The translations under genes were made by a program, and so were the position numbers. A stretch of 64,000 bases of DNA from Mucilaginibacter sp. PAMC 26640 (GTDB lineage: Bacteria > Bacteroidota > Bacteroidia > Sphingobacteriales > Sphingobacteriaceae), in NCBI GenBank assembly GCA_001596135.1, contig CP014773.1, positions 2,790,001 to 2,854,000 on the forward strand, given 5' to 3'. The notes below the pieces were generated by a model, which did no database searches, was not told where the DNA came from, and saw nothing but the letters and a program-made list of their open reading frames with translations. This document shows positions 16,333 through 24,416 of this stretch, one piece after another; the stretch's first letter is position 1, and each line of letters starts with the position of its first letter.

Positions 16333-17112
16333 CTAATATTTCTTAGCGCCACCCGGGTTACGCCCGCGGTTGTTATTTTGGTTGTTATTATTATTCCGCG
16401 GGTTATTGTTGTTGGTACGGCCACCACCACCGCCGCCACCGCCATTGTTGCGGTTGTTTTGGTTATTGTTATTTTGGTTGTTGTTGGTGCGGCCGCCCCG
16501 GTTGTTGTTGTTGTTCTGATTATTGTTGTATGGATTGGTGCGGAACTCTACCTTGTTAAGGTTAACGTTTTCCTCCAATTTTAATTCACCGCCCGATAAG
16601 TGCAGCAGATCCGACAAGATCAGGTCATCGGCAACAGAATCTTTATTCCACTGTACATAGGCCATTTTCATGAAATTGGCTATGGCCTGCACCATATGGC
16701 GGCGACGGTCCGGCTCTTCAATGCTTTTGGCTTTCTCTATCATCATTTCTATGGTTTTGCCATAGTGTTTGTACCTGATGCGTTGGTGCGGGTATTTAAG
16801 TGGCTCGGGTTTTAAATGGATAGCTTCAGGGCTTGGCTTTGGGTACGGAGAATCCACATCCAGTTGAAAATCAGATATAATGTGCAGGTGATCCCAAAGT
16901 TTGTGCTTAAAGTCGGCTACGTCGCGCAGGTGAGGGTTTAAAAAACCCATCAGGTCTATCACCACCTGTGCATATTTGTTGCGTTCTTCTTTAGTAGGCA
17001 GTGCAACAATGTATTTCACCATGTTTTGCACGTTGCGGCCGTATTCGGTAAGTAAAAGTTTATTCCGGGTAGAGTTATAATCAAACTCACCAGGCAAAGT
17101 AGTTAATGCCAT
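16333..17112 (-). CDS. DUF4290 domain-containing protein with Asn/Gly-rich tail
   Basis: 259 residues. The first 190 or so form the DUF4290 domain, a Bacteroidota-specific family of unknown function. Residues from about 195 to the end are low complexity: long Asn runs, a Gly-8 stretch and interspersed Arg, ending GGAKKY. The tail is basic and likely disordered, a composition seen in RNA-binding or phase-separating proteins. It precedes murA on the same strand, which suggests a link to envelope synthesis or growth, but this is only context. It has a very good promoter at 17224-17253. Simple-repeat coding DNA may make the tail length variable between strains. Confidence 0.8.
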   Translation of the reverse strand: MALTTLPGEFDYNSTRNKLLLTEYGRNVQNMVKYIVALPTKEERNKYAQVVIDLMGFLNPHLRDVADFKHKLWDHLHIISDFQLDVDSPYPKPSPEAIHLKPEPLKYPHQRIRYKHYGKTIEMMIEKAKSIEEPDRRRHMVQAIANFMKMAYVQWNKDSVADDLILSDLLHLSGGELKLEENVNLNKVEFRTNPYNNNQNNNNNRGGRTNNNQNNNNQNNRNNGGGGGGGGRTNNNNPRNNNNNQNNNRGRNPGGAKKY

Positions 17113-17223
17113 GTATTTTTTTAATGAAGTAAAATATCTTGAAGTGTTCCCGGCACATGGACAGTTTCCTAAAAAAGAGGCAGAAACCGGAGTGCCGAAA
17201 TGGATTAGTACGAAGTACTAACG

Positions 17224-17253
17224 CAAATATAAAATAATTATGATAAAGTGCAA
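17224..17253 (-). promoter_or_regulatory. Consensus Bacteroidota promoter for DUF4290-murA
   Basis: On the minus strand TTG (17253-17251) is followed by 19 bases and then TATATTTG (17231-17224), matching the TTG-N19-TAnnTTTG consensus. The predicted start is near 17219, leaving a leader of about 105 bases before the DUF4290 ATG. Confidence 0.7.
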
Positions 17254-17293
17254 GTTGTTAATTTTAAGTGAACATAATTGAGTGAACACGAAT

Positions 17294-17580
17294 TGAGTGA
17301 ACACGAATTTGATCGAACAAAACGAATTTCACGAATTTTGATTTGCAAGTGGATTAGTGCATAAGGCGAAATGATTTGAGAAAATTCGCCTAATCCGTGA
17401 AATTCGTGTTCACTCAGTCTGCAATATGTTTTATTAACATCGACCATTGAACGCCCATTAAGTGAACACGAATTTGATCGAACAAAACGAATTTCACGAA
17501 TTTTGATTTGCAAGTGGCTTAGTGCATAGGCGATATGATTTGAGAAAATTCGAATAATTAGTGAAATTCGTGTTCACTCA
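17294..17580. repeat. Two direct copies of an inverted-repeat element of about 120 bp
   Basis: Copy 1 is 17294-17416 and copy 2 is 17461-17580, nearly identical. Each begins AGTGAACACGAATTTGATCG and ends GAAATTCGTGTTCACTCA, so the ends are inverted repeats of about 15 bp. There is no coding capacity beyond repeat-derived open frames. A partial arm (GAGTGAACACGAAT) is also repeated at 17279-17293. Together with 17113-17293 and 17581-17658, where I see nothing further except the DUF4290 promoter, this fills the 546-base gap. Confidence 0.8.
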
Positions 17581-17658
17581 ATAAATTCGCCCAATTCATA
17601 TACACTCAAGTCTCCTCCAAAATTATTTGTTCTATTTTAGCGCTAAGCATCTACTCAA

Positions 17659-18771
17659 ATGAACAAGCAGTCTGCAATTATTACTTCGGTTGATATCTAT
17701 CGTTTCAGTATCCCCATGGAACCTTTTACCATTGCTACGGGTACAATGGATCACGCGGCAAATACTTTTATTCGTGTGCATACCGACGCTGGTTTTTACG
17801 GGGTAGGGGAATGCTCGGCTTTCCCGATGATTGTTGGCGAAACACAGGATACTTGCCTGGTGATGGCTAAAGACTTTGCTAAATTGTGGAAAGGCCAAAA
17901 CGCGCTGGAAATCCCTGCCCGCATGCAGCAATTACATAATGCCGCCGCAGGTAATGGTACCATTAAGAGTGCCTTTGATATGGCGCTGTTTGATATTGCT
18001 GCGAAAAATGCGGGACTGCCTCTTTATAAATTCCTGGGCGGGGAAAAGCGGGTGGTGGAAAGCGATATCACCATTGGCATAGGCACGCCGGAGGTAATGG
18101 CAAAAAAGGCAATTGAGTTTAAGGCATCCGGAGCAAATATATTGAAGGTAAAGCTGGGTAAAGGTGCCGCAACAGATGTAGAACGGATCAAACAGATCCG
18201 TGAGGCCGTCGGGCCGGAAATGAAGATCAGGATAGATGCCAACCAGGGCTGGAGCTTTGATGAAGCGGTGTTTGCTTTGCAGGCGCTTGGCGAATACGAT
18301 ATAGAATTTTGCGAACAACCAATGCGCACCTGGTATGATGACCTGCTGCCCGAACTGATGGGCCGCTCGCCGGTGAAGATCATGGCTGATGAAAGCGTTT
18401 ACAACCATCACGATGCCCGCAAGCAGATCAACAGCGGCAGCTGCCATTACGTAAACATTAAAATGGCCAAAGCCGGCGGTATTATTGAAGCAAAAAAGAT
18501 CCACGATACCTGCGCCGAAAAAGGCATTCCTTGTATGATGGGCGGCATGCTGGAAAGCCGGATTGCCCTTAGCAGCAAGCTCCATTTCGTTTACGCCAGT
18601 CCCAATATTCAATTCTATGATATGGATACCTGCAAATTAGGCCATTTAATTGACCCCTGTGTGGGCGGTGCCCAATACAATGGTTACCACCTGGGCATCA
18701 GCGATGCGCCGGGAATAGGGGCAGATGCCGATGAGGAGTTTTTGGCAGGTTGTGAAAAGTGGAGTTTTTAG
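17659..18771 (+). CDS. Dipeptide epimerase (enolase superfamily)
   Basis: 370 residues. The catalytic set of the muconate-lactonizing/L-Ala-D/L-Glu epimerase subgroup is intact: the Lys163-x-Lys165 pair (LKVKLG), metal ligands Asp193, Glu219 and Asp244 (RIDANQ, FCEQP, MADES), and the second-face Lys268 (NIKMAK). Such enzymes epimerise the second residue of dipeptides, classically L-Ala-D-Glu from murein peptides. Specificity cannot be fixed by eye. The gene converges on an M20 dipeptidase, a fitting partner for degrading the product. A hairpin repeat starts 3 bases after its TAG. Confidence 0.85.
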   Translation: MNKQSAIITSVDIYRFSIPMEPFTIATGTMDHAANTFIRVHTDAGFYGVGECSAFPMIVGETQDTCLVMAKDFAKLWKGQNALEIPARMQQLHNAAAGNGTIKSAFDMALFDIAAKNAGLPLYKFLGGEKRVVESDITIGIGTPEVMAKKAIEFKASGANILKVKLGKGAATDVERIKQIREAVGPEMKIRIDANQGWSFDEAVFALQALGEYDIEFCEQPMRTWYDDLLPELMGRSPVKIMADESVYNHHDARKQINSGSCHYVNIKMAKAGGIIEAKKIHDTCAEKGIPCMMGGMLESRIALSSKLHFVYASPNIQFYDMDTCKLGHLIDPCVGGAQYNGYHLGISDAPGIGADADEEFLAGCEKWSF

Positions 18772-18773
18772 AT

Positions 18774-18864
18774 GTCTGAATCAGCATTTACAGAATTAGA
18801 GAATTCACAGAATTAGATCTGCACATTCTGAAAATTTAGAAATTCTGTAAATTCTGATTCAGAC
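18774..18864. repeat. GTCTGAATCAG inverted repeat between convergent genes
   Basis: The arms GTCTGAATCAG and CTGATTCAGAC enclose further AATTCTGTAAATT-type pairing, giving a long hairpin of about 91 bases. It starts just after one stop codon and ends 6 bases from the convergent gene's stop, so it could terminate both. Relatives occur at 24973-25015 and 48877-48975. Confidence 0.75.
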
Positions 18865-18870
18865 GATTTA

Positions 18871-20241
18871 CTACTTGCTCAGTTCCGCAAAATATTTATG
18901 AAATAACGGGATAGTCTCGATCCCTTTATAATAGTTAAATATGTCATACTTCTCATTTGGCGAGTGCAGTGCGTCGCTGTCCAGTCCAAAACCCATGAGT
19001 ACGGTTTTTAAGCCCAGTTCAGCTTCAAACAAAGCTACAATAGGGATACTGCCGCCGCCGCGGGTCGGTATCGGCTGCTTTCCAAATGCTTCGGCGATGG
19101 CTTTTTGGGCCGCTTTGTAAGCAATGCTGTCGGTAGGCGTAACAGCAGGCTCGCCACCATGGTGCGGAGTTACTTTTACTTTAACAGATTTGGGTGCTAT
19201 CGACAGGAAGTGATCGGTAAAAAGTTGCGTTATTTTTTCCGAGGTTTGGTTGGGTACCAAACGCATGGAGATCTTTGCACTTGCTTTTGATGGCAGCACG
19301 GTTTTAGCACCTTCGCCAATATAGCCACCCCAAATGCCGTTTACCTCTAAAGTAGGGCGGGTGCCGGTACGCTCAAAAGTGGTGTAGCCCTTTTCGCCCC
19401 ATACTTCAGCAATATCCAAGTCTGTTTTATATGCTGCTTCATCGTATGGTGCAGCGTTCAATTCCGCTCGCTCGGTTTCGGTAAGCTCCTGCACATCATG
19501 GTAAAAGCCGGGAATGGTGATATGGTTGTCCTCATCGTGCAAGGATGCGATCATTTTAGCCAAAATCGTGGCCGGGTTTGCTACAGCACCACCATATACG
19601 CCCGAGTGCAGATCGCGGTTGGGGCCGGTTACTTCTACCTCCAGATAAGATAGTCCGCGCAGGCCGGTTTCCAATGATGGGTGCTCCATGCTGATCATCG
19701 AGGTATCAGATATCAGTACCACATCTGCTTTTAAACGCTGTTTATGTTCTTTAACAAAAATGCCGAGGTTGTTTGAGCCAACTTCTTCCTCACCCTCTAT
19801 CATGAATTTGATATTGCAGGGCAGGGTATCGGTTTGCATCATCAGTTCAAATGCTTTAACGTGCATATAAAACTGGCCTTTATCATCGCAGGCGCCACGG
19901 GCATAAATTTTGCCATCGCGGATGGTTGGTTCAAAGGGAGGTGTTTTCCAGAGTTCCAGCGGATCTGCAGGTTGCACATCATAGTGGCCGTAAACTAAAA
20001 CCGTAGGCAAGGAAGCATCGATGATCTTCTCACCATAAACGATTGGATAACCGGCCGTTTGGCAAACTTCTACCTTTTCGGCACCGGCATCAACTAGTTT
20101 TTTGGCTACAAAATCGGCGGCGTTTAAAACGTCGGCTTTGTATTTTGGGTCGGCGCTAACGGATGGAAAACGCAGGAGTTCAAAAAGTTCGTCCAGTAAA
20201 CGCTGTTTGTTTTCTTCTATATATTGCTTGATGATTTGCAT
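18871..20241 (-). CDS. M20 family dipeptidase
   Basis: 456 residues. Metal-site motifs are VYGHYDVQPA (His86, Asp88), RGACDDKGQ (bridging Asp near 119) and EGEEEVGS (catalytic and ligand Glu near 151-153). A lid/dimerisation domain follows, with a late LHSPNE His ligand. The family comprises di-zinc cytosolic dipeptidases of the CNDP/PepV/ArgE type, and this sequence is closest to the general Xaa-dipeptidase branch. It converges with the dipeptide epimerase, and together they suggest use of unusual dipeptides such as murein turnover products. The ATG at 20241 fits the family N-terminus. Confidence 0.88.
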   Translation of the reverse strand: MQIIKQYIEENKQRLLDELFELLRFPSVSADPKYKADVLNAADFVAKKLVDAGAEKVEVCQTAGYPIVYGEKIIDASLPTVLVYGHYDVQPADPLELWKTPPFEPTIRDGKIYARGACDDKGQFYMHVKAFELMMQTDTLPCNIKFMIEGEEEVGSNNLGIFVKEHKQRLKADVVLISDTSMISMEHPSLETGLRGLSYLEVEVTGPNRDLHSGVYGGAVANPATILAKMIASLHDEDNHITIPGFYHDVQELTETERAELNAAPYDEAAYKTDLDIAEVWGEKGYTTFERTGTRPTLEVNGIWGGYIGEGAKTVLPSKASAKISMRLVPNQTSEKITQLFTDHFLSIAPKSVKVKVTPHHGGEPAVTPTDSIAYKAAQKAIAEAFGKQPIPTRGGGSIPIVALFEAELGLKTVLMGFGLDSDALHSPNEKYDIFNYYKGIETIPLFHKYFAELSK

Positions 20242-20328
20242 AGCAGATTTATTTGCAGCAAATATAGTGTTGTTGAGAGAATTTAGCGCAAAGCGAGGGC
20301 GCCTGGATTTTAACCAGGCTTGCCTGCC

Positions 20329-20876
20329 CGTCCCATAAATGGGACGGCAATAAAGCAGTCTTTAATTGAGGGTTCAAAGCGCTTCGTTGTCGTCGGCTAA
20401 AGCCGGCGGAAAAGAGCGAGGTGAGCAAGCTCACCATCTGCTCCGTCCCATAAATGGGACGGCAATTAAGCAGTCTTTAATTGAGGGTTCAAAGCGCTTC
20501 GTTGTCGTCGGCTAAAGCCGGCGGAAAAGAGCGAGGTGAGCAAGCTCACCATCTGCTCCGTCCCATAAATGGGACGGCAATTAAGCACTCTCTAATTGAG
20601 GGTTCAAAGCGCTTCGTTGTCGTCGGCTAAAGCCGGCGGAAAAGAGCGAGGTGAGCAAGCTCACCATCTGCTCCGTCCCATAAATGGGACGGCAATTAAG
20701 CACTCTCTGGTTGAGGATTTAATGCACTTCTTTGTCGTCGGCTAAAGCCGGCGGAAAAGAGCGCGGTGAGCAAGCTCACCATCTGCTCCGTCCCATAAAT
20801 GGGGCGGCAATGAAGCACTCTCTGGTTGTGGATTTAAAGCACTTCTTTGCCGCCGGCTTTAGCCGACGGCTAAAAA
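20329..20876. repeat. Tandem array of exact 115-bp units
   Basis: The palindrome CGTCCCATAAATGGGACG recurs at 20329, 20444, 20559, 20674 and 20789 (the last with one mismatch), so four complete units of exactly 115 bp lie head to tail. Each unit has three hairpins: the CGTCCCAT palindrome, a GTCGGCTAAAGCCGGC palindrome, and GGTGAGCAAGCTCACC. Units 1-2 are near identical and later ones drift. After the fifth palindrome a diverged end carries GCCGCCGGCTTTAGCCG. The remainder of the 20242-20908 gap has nothing else that I can support. Confidence 0.9.
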
Positions 20877-20908
20877 GGTGTACAGGTGCCTGCAATTTTT
20901 GGCTGCTA

Positions 20909-21238
20909 TTATACCTTCTCCACTACTACAGCAGTGCCATAAGCTAAGACCTCGGTAATACCCTGCATTACCTCATTCGCGTCGTATCGCATGTTTACGA
21001 TACCGGTAGCGCCCAAAGCCTGGGCATGTTGAATCATCAATTGGTAGGCTTCTTCACGGGCATTTTCGCAAAGTTCTACATATACAGAGAGCCTGCCACC
21101 GAACAACGACTGGATGCCGCCGGCGAAATTACCCACAACGCTACGGCTGCGAACGGTTATGCCGCGTACAACGCCCAAATGTTTGGTGATCTTATATCCT
21201 TCTAAACCGGTGCTGGTAGTGATGAGTGATGTGTTCAT
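20909..21238 (-). CDS. YbjQ family protein (UPF0145, heavy-metal-binding domain)
   Basis: 109 residues, the usual size for the family. It begins with an ITTSTGLEGYKI-type strand and continues with VVRGITVRSRSVVGNF and a C-terminal LGATGIVNMRYD motif, all characteristic of YbjQ/UPF0145. The family forms small pentameric cytosolic proteins, and despite the domain name the function is not established. The start is ATG at 21238. It follows the alpha/beta hydrolase on the same strand with a 26-base gap, so the two may be co-transcribed. Confidence 0.85.
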   Translation of the reverse strand: MNTSLITTSTGLEGYKITKHLGVVRGITVRSRSVVGNFAGGIQSLFGGRLSVYVELCENAREEAYQLMIQHAQALGATGIVNMRYDANEVMQGITEVLAYGTAVVVEKV

Positions 21239-21264
21239 AGTGTTTATAATGTTTTATTTAGATG

Positions 21265-22185
21265 TTAGTTTTTTAAAAATGTTACCAAGGCAGGGTTTAC
21301 AATGTCTGGCTGTTCAATAAATGGCAGGTGTGCAGCATCATCCACCGGCAAAAATTCGCTTTTTAATACGTTTTTTATGTCATCGCTATAGGTAAAAGGC
21401 ACCGTCTTGTCATCCCTTCCCCAAATTAAGAGTACCTTTTTATGCTTAGCGTTCAATTCGGTATAAACTTCGCGGGCATTAAAATTATAGTTAAACTGGG
21501 TGGACACCAGTGCTTGCCGAAAGCCTTTGTACTCCATCTGCGGGGTATACTGCTGTACCCAGGTAGGGTGTTTATCAGGTTCTTTAAAATCGGATAATTG
21601 CCCGAGCGCCCTTTTATCGGCACCTAATGCCTCTTTAAAAGTAGTAATAAAAGGCAGCAGGTCGGGTTTATCAAATTTGTAAACCGGATCTATCAATATC
21701 ACTTTATCCACCATCTCCGGGTATGCATTGGTAAAATCAGCGGCTACAGCCCCGCCAAATGAAACGCCTGCCAGGCTCACTGGTTCTTTGAGGTGCAGTT
21801 TTTGAATCAGCTCTTTCAGTTGCGTAAGGTAAAGTTCTTTATTGTAAACAACATTGGGCCGGTCGGAGTAGCCGCGGCCAAATTCATCATACCGCAATAC
21901 ACGGAAACCATGCTCGGTTAAATATTCATAGGTACCGTTCCAGATATAATAGGGTACGCTGAAACCGTGGATTAACACCACCACTTTGCCGGAGTCGGGG
22001 CCATCCAGTTCGTAATGTGTAACCCCCTGGCTGGTTTCTACATAAAGCCCGTTAGTGTTTTTACGCAAGTTGTAAGTAAGTTCTTTAGTTTCTTTGTTCA
22101 AGCTGAAGAACATAGCGGCAATTACACCGGCTCCAATAAAAAGCAGAACGAGAATAACCTTTAGCAGGTTTTTGAAAAATTTCAT
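21265..22185 (-). CDS. Membrane-anchored alpha/beta hydrolase
   Basis: 306 residues. Residues 7-28 are a hydrophobic N-terminal anchor or uncleaved signal. The alpha/beta hydrolase fold follows, with the oxyanion HGF motif near 73, nucleophile Ser142 in LAGVSFGGAV, the acid in WGRDDKTVP and the catalytic His in DDAAHLPFIEQPD. The active site would face the periplasm. The substrate is unknown; similar proteins are annotated as lipases or esterases. It is divergent from the DUF2520 gene and probably in one unit with the downstream ybjQ-like gene. Confidence 0.82.
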   Translation of the reverse strand: MKFFKNLLKVILVLLFIGAGVIAAMFFSLNKETKELTYNLRKNTNGLYVETSQGVTHYELDGPDSGKVVVLIHGFSVPYYIWNGTYEYLTEHGFRVLRYDEFGRGYSDRPNVVYNKELYLTQLKELIQKLHLKEPVSLAGVSFGGAVAADFTNAYPEMVDKVILIDPVYKFDKPDLLPFITTFKEALGADKRALGQLSDFKEPDKHPTWVQQYTPQMEYKGFRQALVSTQFNYNFNAREVYTELNAKHKKVLLIWGRDDKTVPFTYSDDIKNVLKSEFLPVDDAAHLPFIEQPDIVNPALVTFLKN

Positions 22186-22266
22186 TGTGGGGGAGAATAA
22201 GGTTTTATTAAAGGTTAAAAGTAATGGAATTATTTAATTTTACGCCACATCCTAATTCAATATATA

Positions 22267-23049
22267 ATGCGGATAACTTTAATCGGATCGGGAAATGTTG
22301 CTACCCACCTGGCGGCGGCGCTTAAAAATGCCGGGCACCGGATAGTACAGGTTTACAGCCCTAACATGCATAATGCTGCTTTGCTGGCCTATCATGTAGG
22401 GGCCACCGCCGTTGATAGCCTGGCCGATGTGAGCGCGGAGACCGATCTATTTATCATAGCCGTAAAGGATGATGCTATTGCAGAACTTGTGCCTCGATTG
22501 TCTGCCCATCAAAAACTCATTGTACATACATCCGGTGCGGTGAGCCTGCAAACGCTGCTGGAATTTACAACAAATGCCGGGATATTTTACCCGCTGCAAA
22601 CTTTCAGCAAAACAAAAGAGCTGGATTTTTGGCAGGTACCGCTGTGTATTGAAGGCGCCGATGAGCAGATCACCAAACACCTGGAAGAACTGGCCCGTAC
22701 CATCAGTAATAATGTTTACCGCGTAAGTTCCGCGCAGCGTAAAGTTTTGCATCTTGCTGCGGTTTTTGCCTGCAACTTTACCAATTACCTTTACGGTATA
22801 GCGCAGGGACTTTTGCAGGAAAACGAATTAAGTTTCGACATGCTTCGCCCGCTGATTGCCGAAACTGCCGACAAGATAAAGGTGCATTCACCGGCATTGG
22901 TACAAACCGGGCCGGCGATCCGAAATGACGAAAAAACAATGCAAGCGCATTTGCAAATGCTTGAGGGAAAGGCCGGATTAAAGAAAATTTATCAATTACT
23001 AAGTCAGGATATTATCAAAAACGATAACTTGGGTAACGGGGATAAGTAA
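22267..23049 (+). CDS. Rossmann-fold/DUF2520 domain oxidoreductase-like protein
   Basis: 260 residues. The N-terminal NAD(P)-binding motif is IGSGNVATHLA at residues 6-16, and the C-terminal half is the DUF2520 helical domain (FACNFTNYLYGIAQ). It resembles ketopantoate or 6-phosphogluconate-type dehydrogenases in architecture, but no substrate is established. The ATG is at 22267. It runs into the fdx-iscX-kdsC-maf series on the same strand. The ferredoxin -7 boxes overlap its stop codon, so ferredoxin may be separately started. Confidence 0.82.
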   Translation: MRITLIGSGNVATHLAAALKNAGHRIVQVYSPNMHNAALLAYHVGATAVDSLADVSAETDLFIIAVKDDAIAELVPRLSAHQKLIVHTSGAVSLQTLLEFTTNAGIFYPLQTFSKTKELDFWQVPLCIEGADEQITKHLEELARTISNNVYRVSSAQRKVLHLAAVFACNFTNYLYGIAQGLLQENELSFDMLRPLIAETADKIKVHSPALVQTGPAIRNDEKTMQAHLQMLEGKAGLKKIYQLLSQDIIKNDNLGNGDK

Positions 23050-23063
23050 TTTTGTTACTTTTG
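23047..23063 (+). promoter_or_regulatory. Tandem -7 boxes directly before the ferredoxin start
   Basis: TAATTTTG (23047-23054) and TACTTTTG (23056-23063) both match TAnnTTTG. The second ends 5 bases before the ATG at 23069, so transcription would start at or next to the start codon and give a near-leaderless mRNA. No good TTG -33 element is at the standard spacing. Confidence 0.4.
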
Positions 23064-23068
23064 CCAAA

Positions 23069-23401
23069 ATGAATATTTTTAAGCTAAAGATAAACTTTGA
23101 AGAAAAGGATCACGACACGATCGAGCTCCCTATTGCCGAAGGTGAGTCTGTTTTAGACGTTTGCCTGGAAAACGGCATAGATTTACAGCATAATTGCGGC
23201 GGCGTTTGCGGTTGCAGCACCTGCCATGTATATGTAAACAAAGGCATGGACAGCCTGCAGGAGATCTCTGATAAAGAAGAAGACTTTATCGACAGGGCGG
23301 TGAACCCGCGTATTACCTCACGCCTGGGTTGCCAGTGCGTAGTAATAGATGGCGATATAGAAGTTACCCTGCCCGACCAGTCGGATTTTATGGGGCACTA
23401 A
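23069..23401 (+). CDS. fdx: 2Fe-2S ferredoxin, adrenodoxin type
   Basis: 110 residues. The cluster ligands follow the adrenodoxin/Fdx spacing: Cys43, Cys49 and Cys52 in HNCGGVCGCSTCHV, and Cys88 in RLGCQC. This type serves as an electron donor in iron-sulfur cluster assembly in the cytosol. The next gene is iscX, the same fdx-iscX order as the end of the E. coli isc operon, but no iscSUA or hscBA is present here. The ATG at 23069 is preceded by possible leaderless promoters. Confidence 0.9.
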   Translation: MNIFKLKINFEEKDHDTIELPIAEGESVLDVCLENGIDLQHNCGGVCGCSTCHVYVNKGMDSLQEISDKEEDFIDRAVNPRITSRLGCQCVVIDGDIEVTLPDQSDFMGH

Positions 23402-23450
23402 TTAAATTTGAGCACCAAACGTAAATAACCATACGTTAAGTACATATAAA

Positions 23451-23693
23451 ATGACGAACGACAAATTTGCGCTTCCTATTCAATGGAACGACTACGAAGA
23501 TATAGCCATGAGCCTTTACGAAAAGTTTGGCGATGATTTTAGCGAATCAAAGATCTACCGCATCCGGTTTACCGAATTGGTGGATTGGGTACTTTCTCTC
23601 CCTAACTTTGCCGGTACCCGCGAGCAATCAAACGAAGGCCATTTGGAGCAAATTCAAAGTGCCTGGGTTTACGAGTGGCGGGACAATCAATAA
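23451..23693 (+). CDS. iscX: IscX-family iron-sulfur assembly protein
   Basis: 80 residues. It matches IscX throughout: an aromatic LPIQWNDYEDIA start, an acidic helix, RIRFTELVDWV, then SNEGHLEQIQSAWV, corresponding to the SNE and W motifs of the family. E. coli IscX binds IscS and iron and tunes cluster assembly. The protein has about 14 extra N-terminal residues before the conserved tryptophan. It lies 49 bases after fdx, probably co-transcribed. The start is ATG at 23451. Confidence 0.85.
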   Translation: MTNDKFALPIQWNDYEDIAMSLYEKFGDDFSESKIYRIRFTELVDWVLSLPNFAGTREQSNEGHLEQIQSAWVYEWRDNQ

Positions 23694-23801
23694 TTTGTAA
23701 TGTGCAGATGTGCAAATTACATATGTGCAGATGAACTTTCCTATTCGGTAAAATTAAAACAAATCGGTGCAATCCCTAAAAAATCGGTGTAATCCTAAAC
23801 C

Positions 23802-24323
23802 ATGGAATCCTTTTTAAACAAGCTTAAAGACATAACAACTTTTATTTTTGACGTGGACGGTGTGCTAACCGACGGTTCGATCTCCGTTACCGAAACCGGC
23901 ATCCAGAGCCGTGCCTTTAATATAAAGGATGGGTATGCTTTACAACTGGCCGTTAAAAGCGGTTATAATGTGGCCGCAATTTCGGGGAGCCGCAGTAAAA
24001 GCGCTCTGTTCCGGTTAAATAGCCTGGGTATCAATGATGTTTATTTGGGTGCTCATACTAAAACCGAGCGTTTTAAGATCTACGTGGAGGAAAAAAGCAT
24101 CAATCCATCAAACGTGCTTTACATGGCCGATGATATCCCCGATTTGGGGGTAATGAAAATGGTTGGCCTGCCCGTTTGCCCAGCTGATGCCTGTGAAGAG
24201 ATCAAAGCCGTTAGTGCATTTGTTTCTCCCTATGCTGGTGGTAAGGGCTGCGTTCGGGATATCATCGAAAAGGTGATGAAGATTCAGGGCAAGTGGATGA
24301 ACGAACAGGCCTATAGCTGGTAG
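23802..24323 (+). CDS. kdsC: KdsC-type 3-deoxy-D-manno-octulosonate 8-phosphate phosphatase
   Basis: 173 residues. A capless HAD hydrolase of the KdsC subfamily: motif I FDVDGVLTDG (Asp17, Asp19), motif II AISGSRS, a Lys in THTKTERF-like context, and motif III ADDIPDLGVM. KdsC removes phosphate from Kdo-8-P in lipopolysaccharide core synthesis. No KdsA or KdsB neighbours are here. It sits between iscX and maf on the same strand with about 100-base gaps that carry short dispersed repeats (CCATAGTC and GTGCAGATG types). The ATG at 23802 places motif I at the normal depth. Confidence 0.88.
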   Translation: MESFLNKLKDITTFIFDVDGVLTDGSISVTETGIQSRAFNIKDGYALQLAVKSGYNVAAISGSRSKSALFRLNSLGINDVYLGAHTKTERFKIYVEEKSINPSNVLYMADDIPDLGVMKMVGLPVCPADACEEIKAVSAFVSPYAGGKGCVRDIIEKVMKIQGKWMNEQAYSW

Positions 24324-24416
24324 GTAGTCGATGGTCCATAGTCAATGGGCCGTAGCAGAAATTTAAATGAAGGTTATCCATAGACTATCGTCTATGGACT
24401 ATGGTCTAAAAAGGCA

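Noticed and set aside
17238..17513. 91-residue minus-strand frame across the two-copy inverted repeat
   Set aside because: It duplicates the same peptide because the DNA is duplicated, with no independent coding sign.
20249..20437. 62-residue minus-strand frame in the tandem array
   Set aside because: Repeat-derived; the codons cover the palindromes.
20329..20876. CRISPR-like array
   Set aside because: The 115-bp units are contiguous and similar over their whole length, with no unique spacers and no cas genes nearby.
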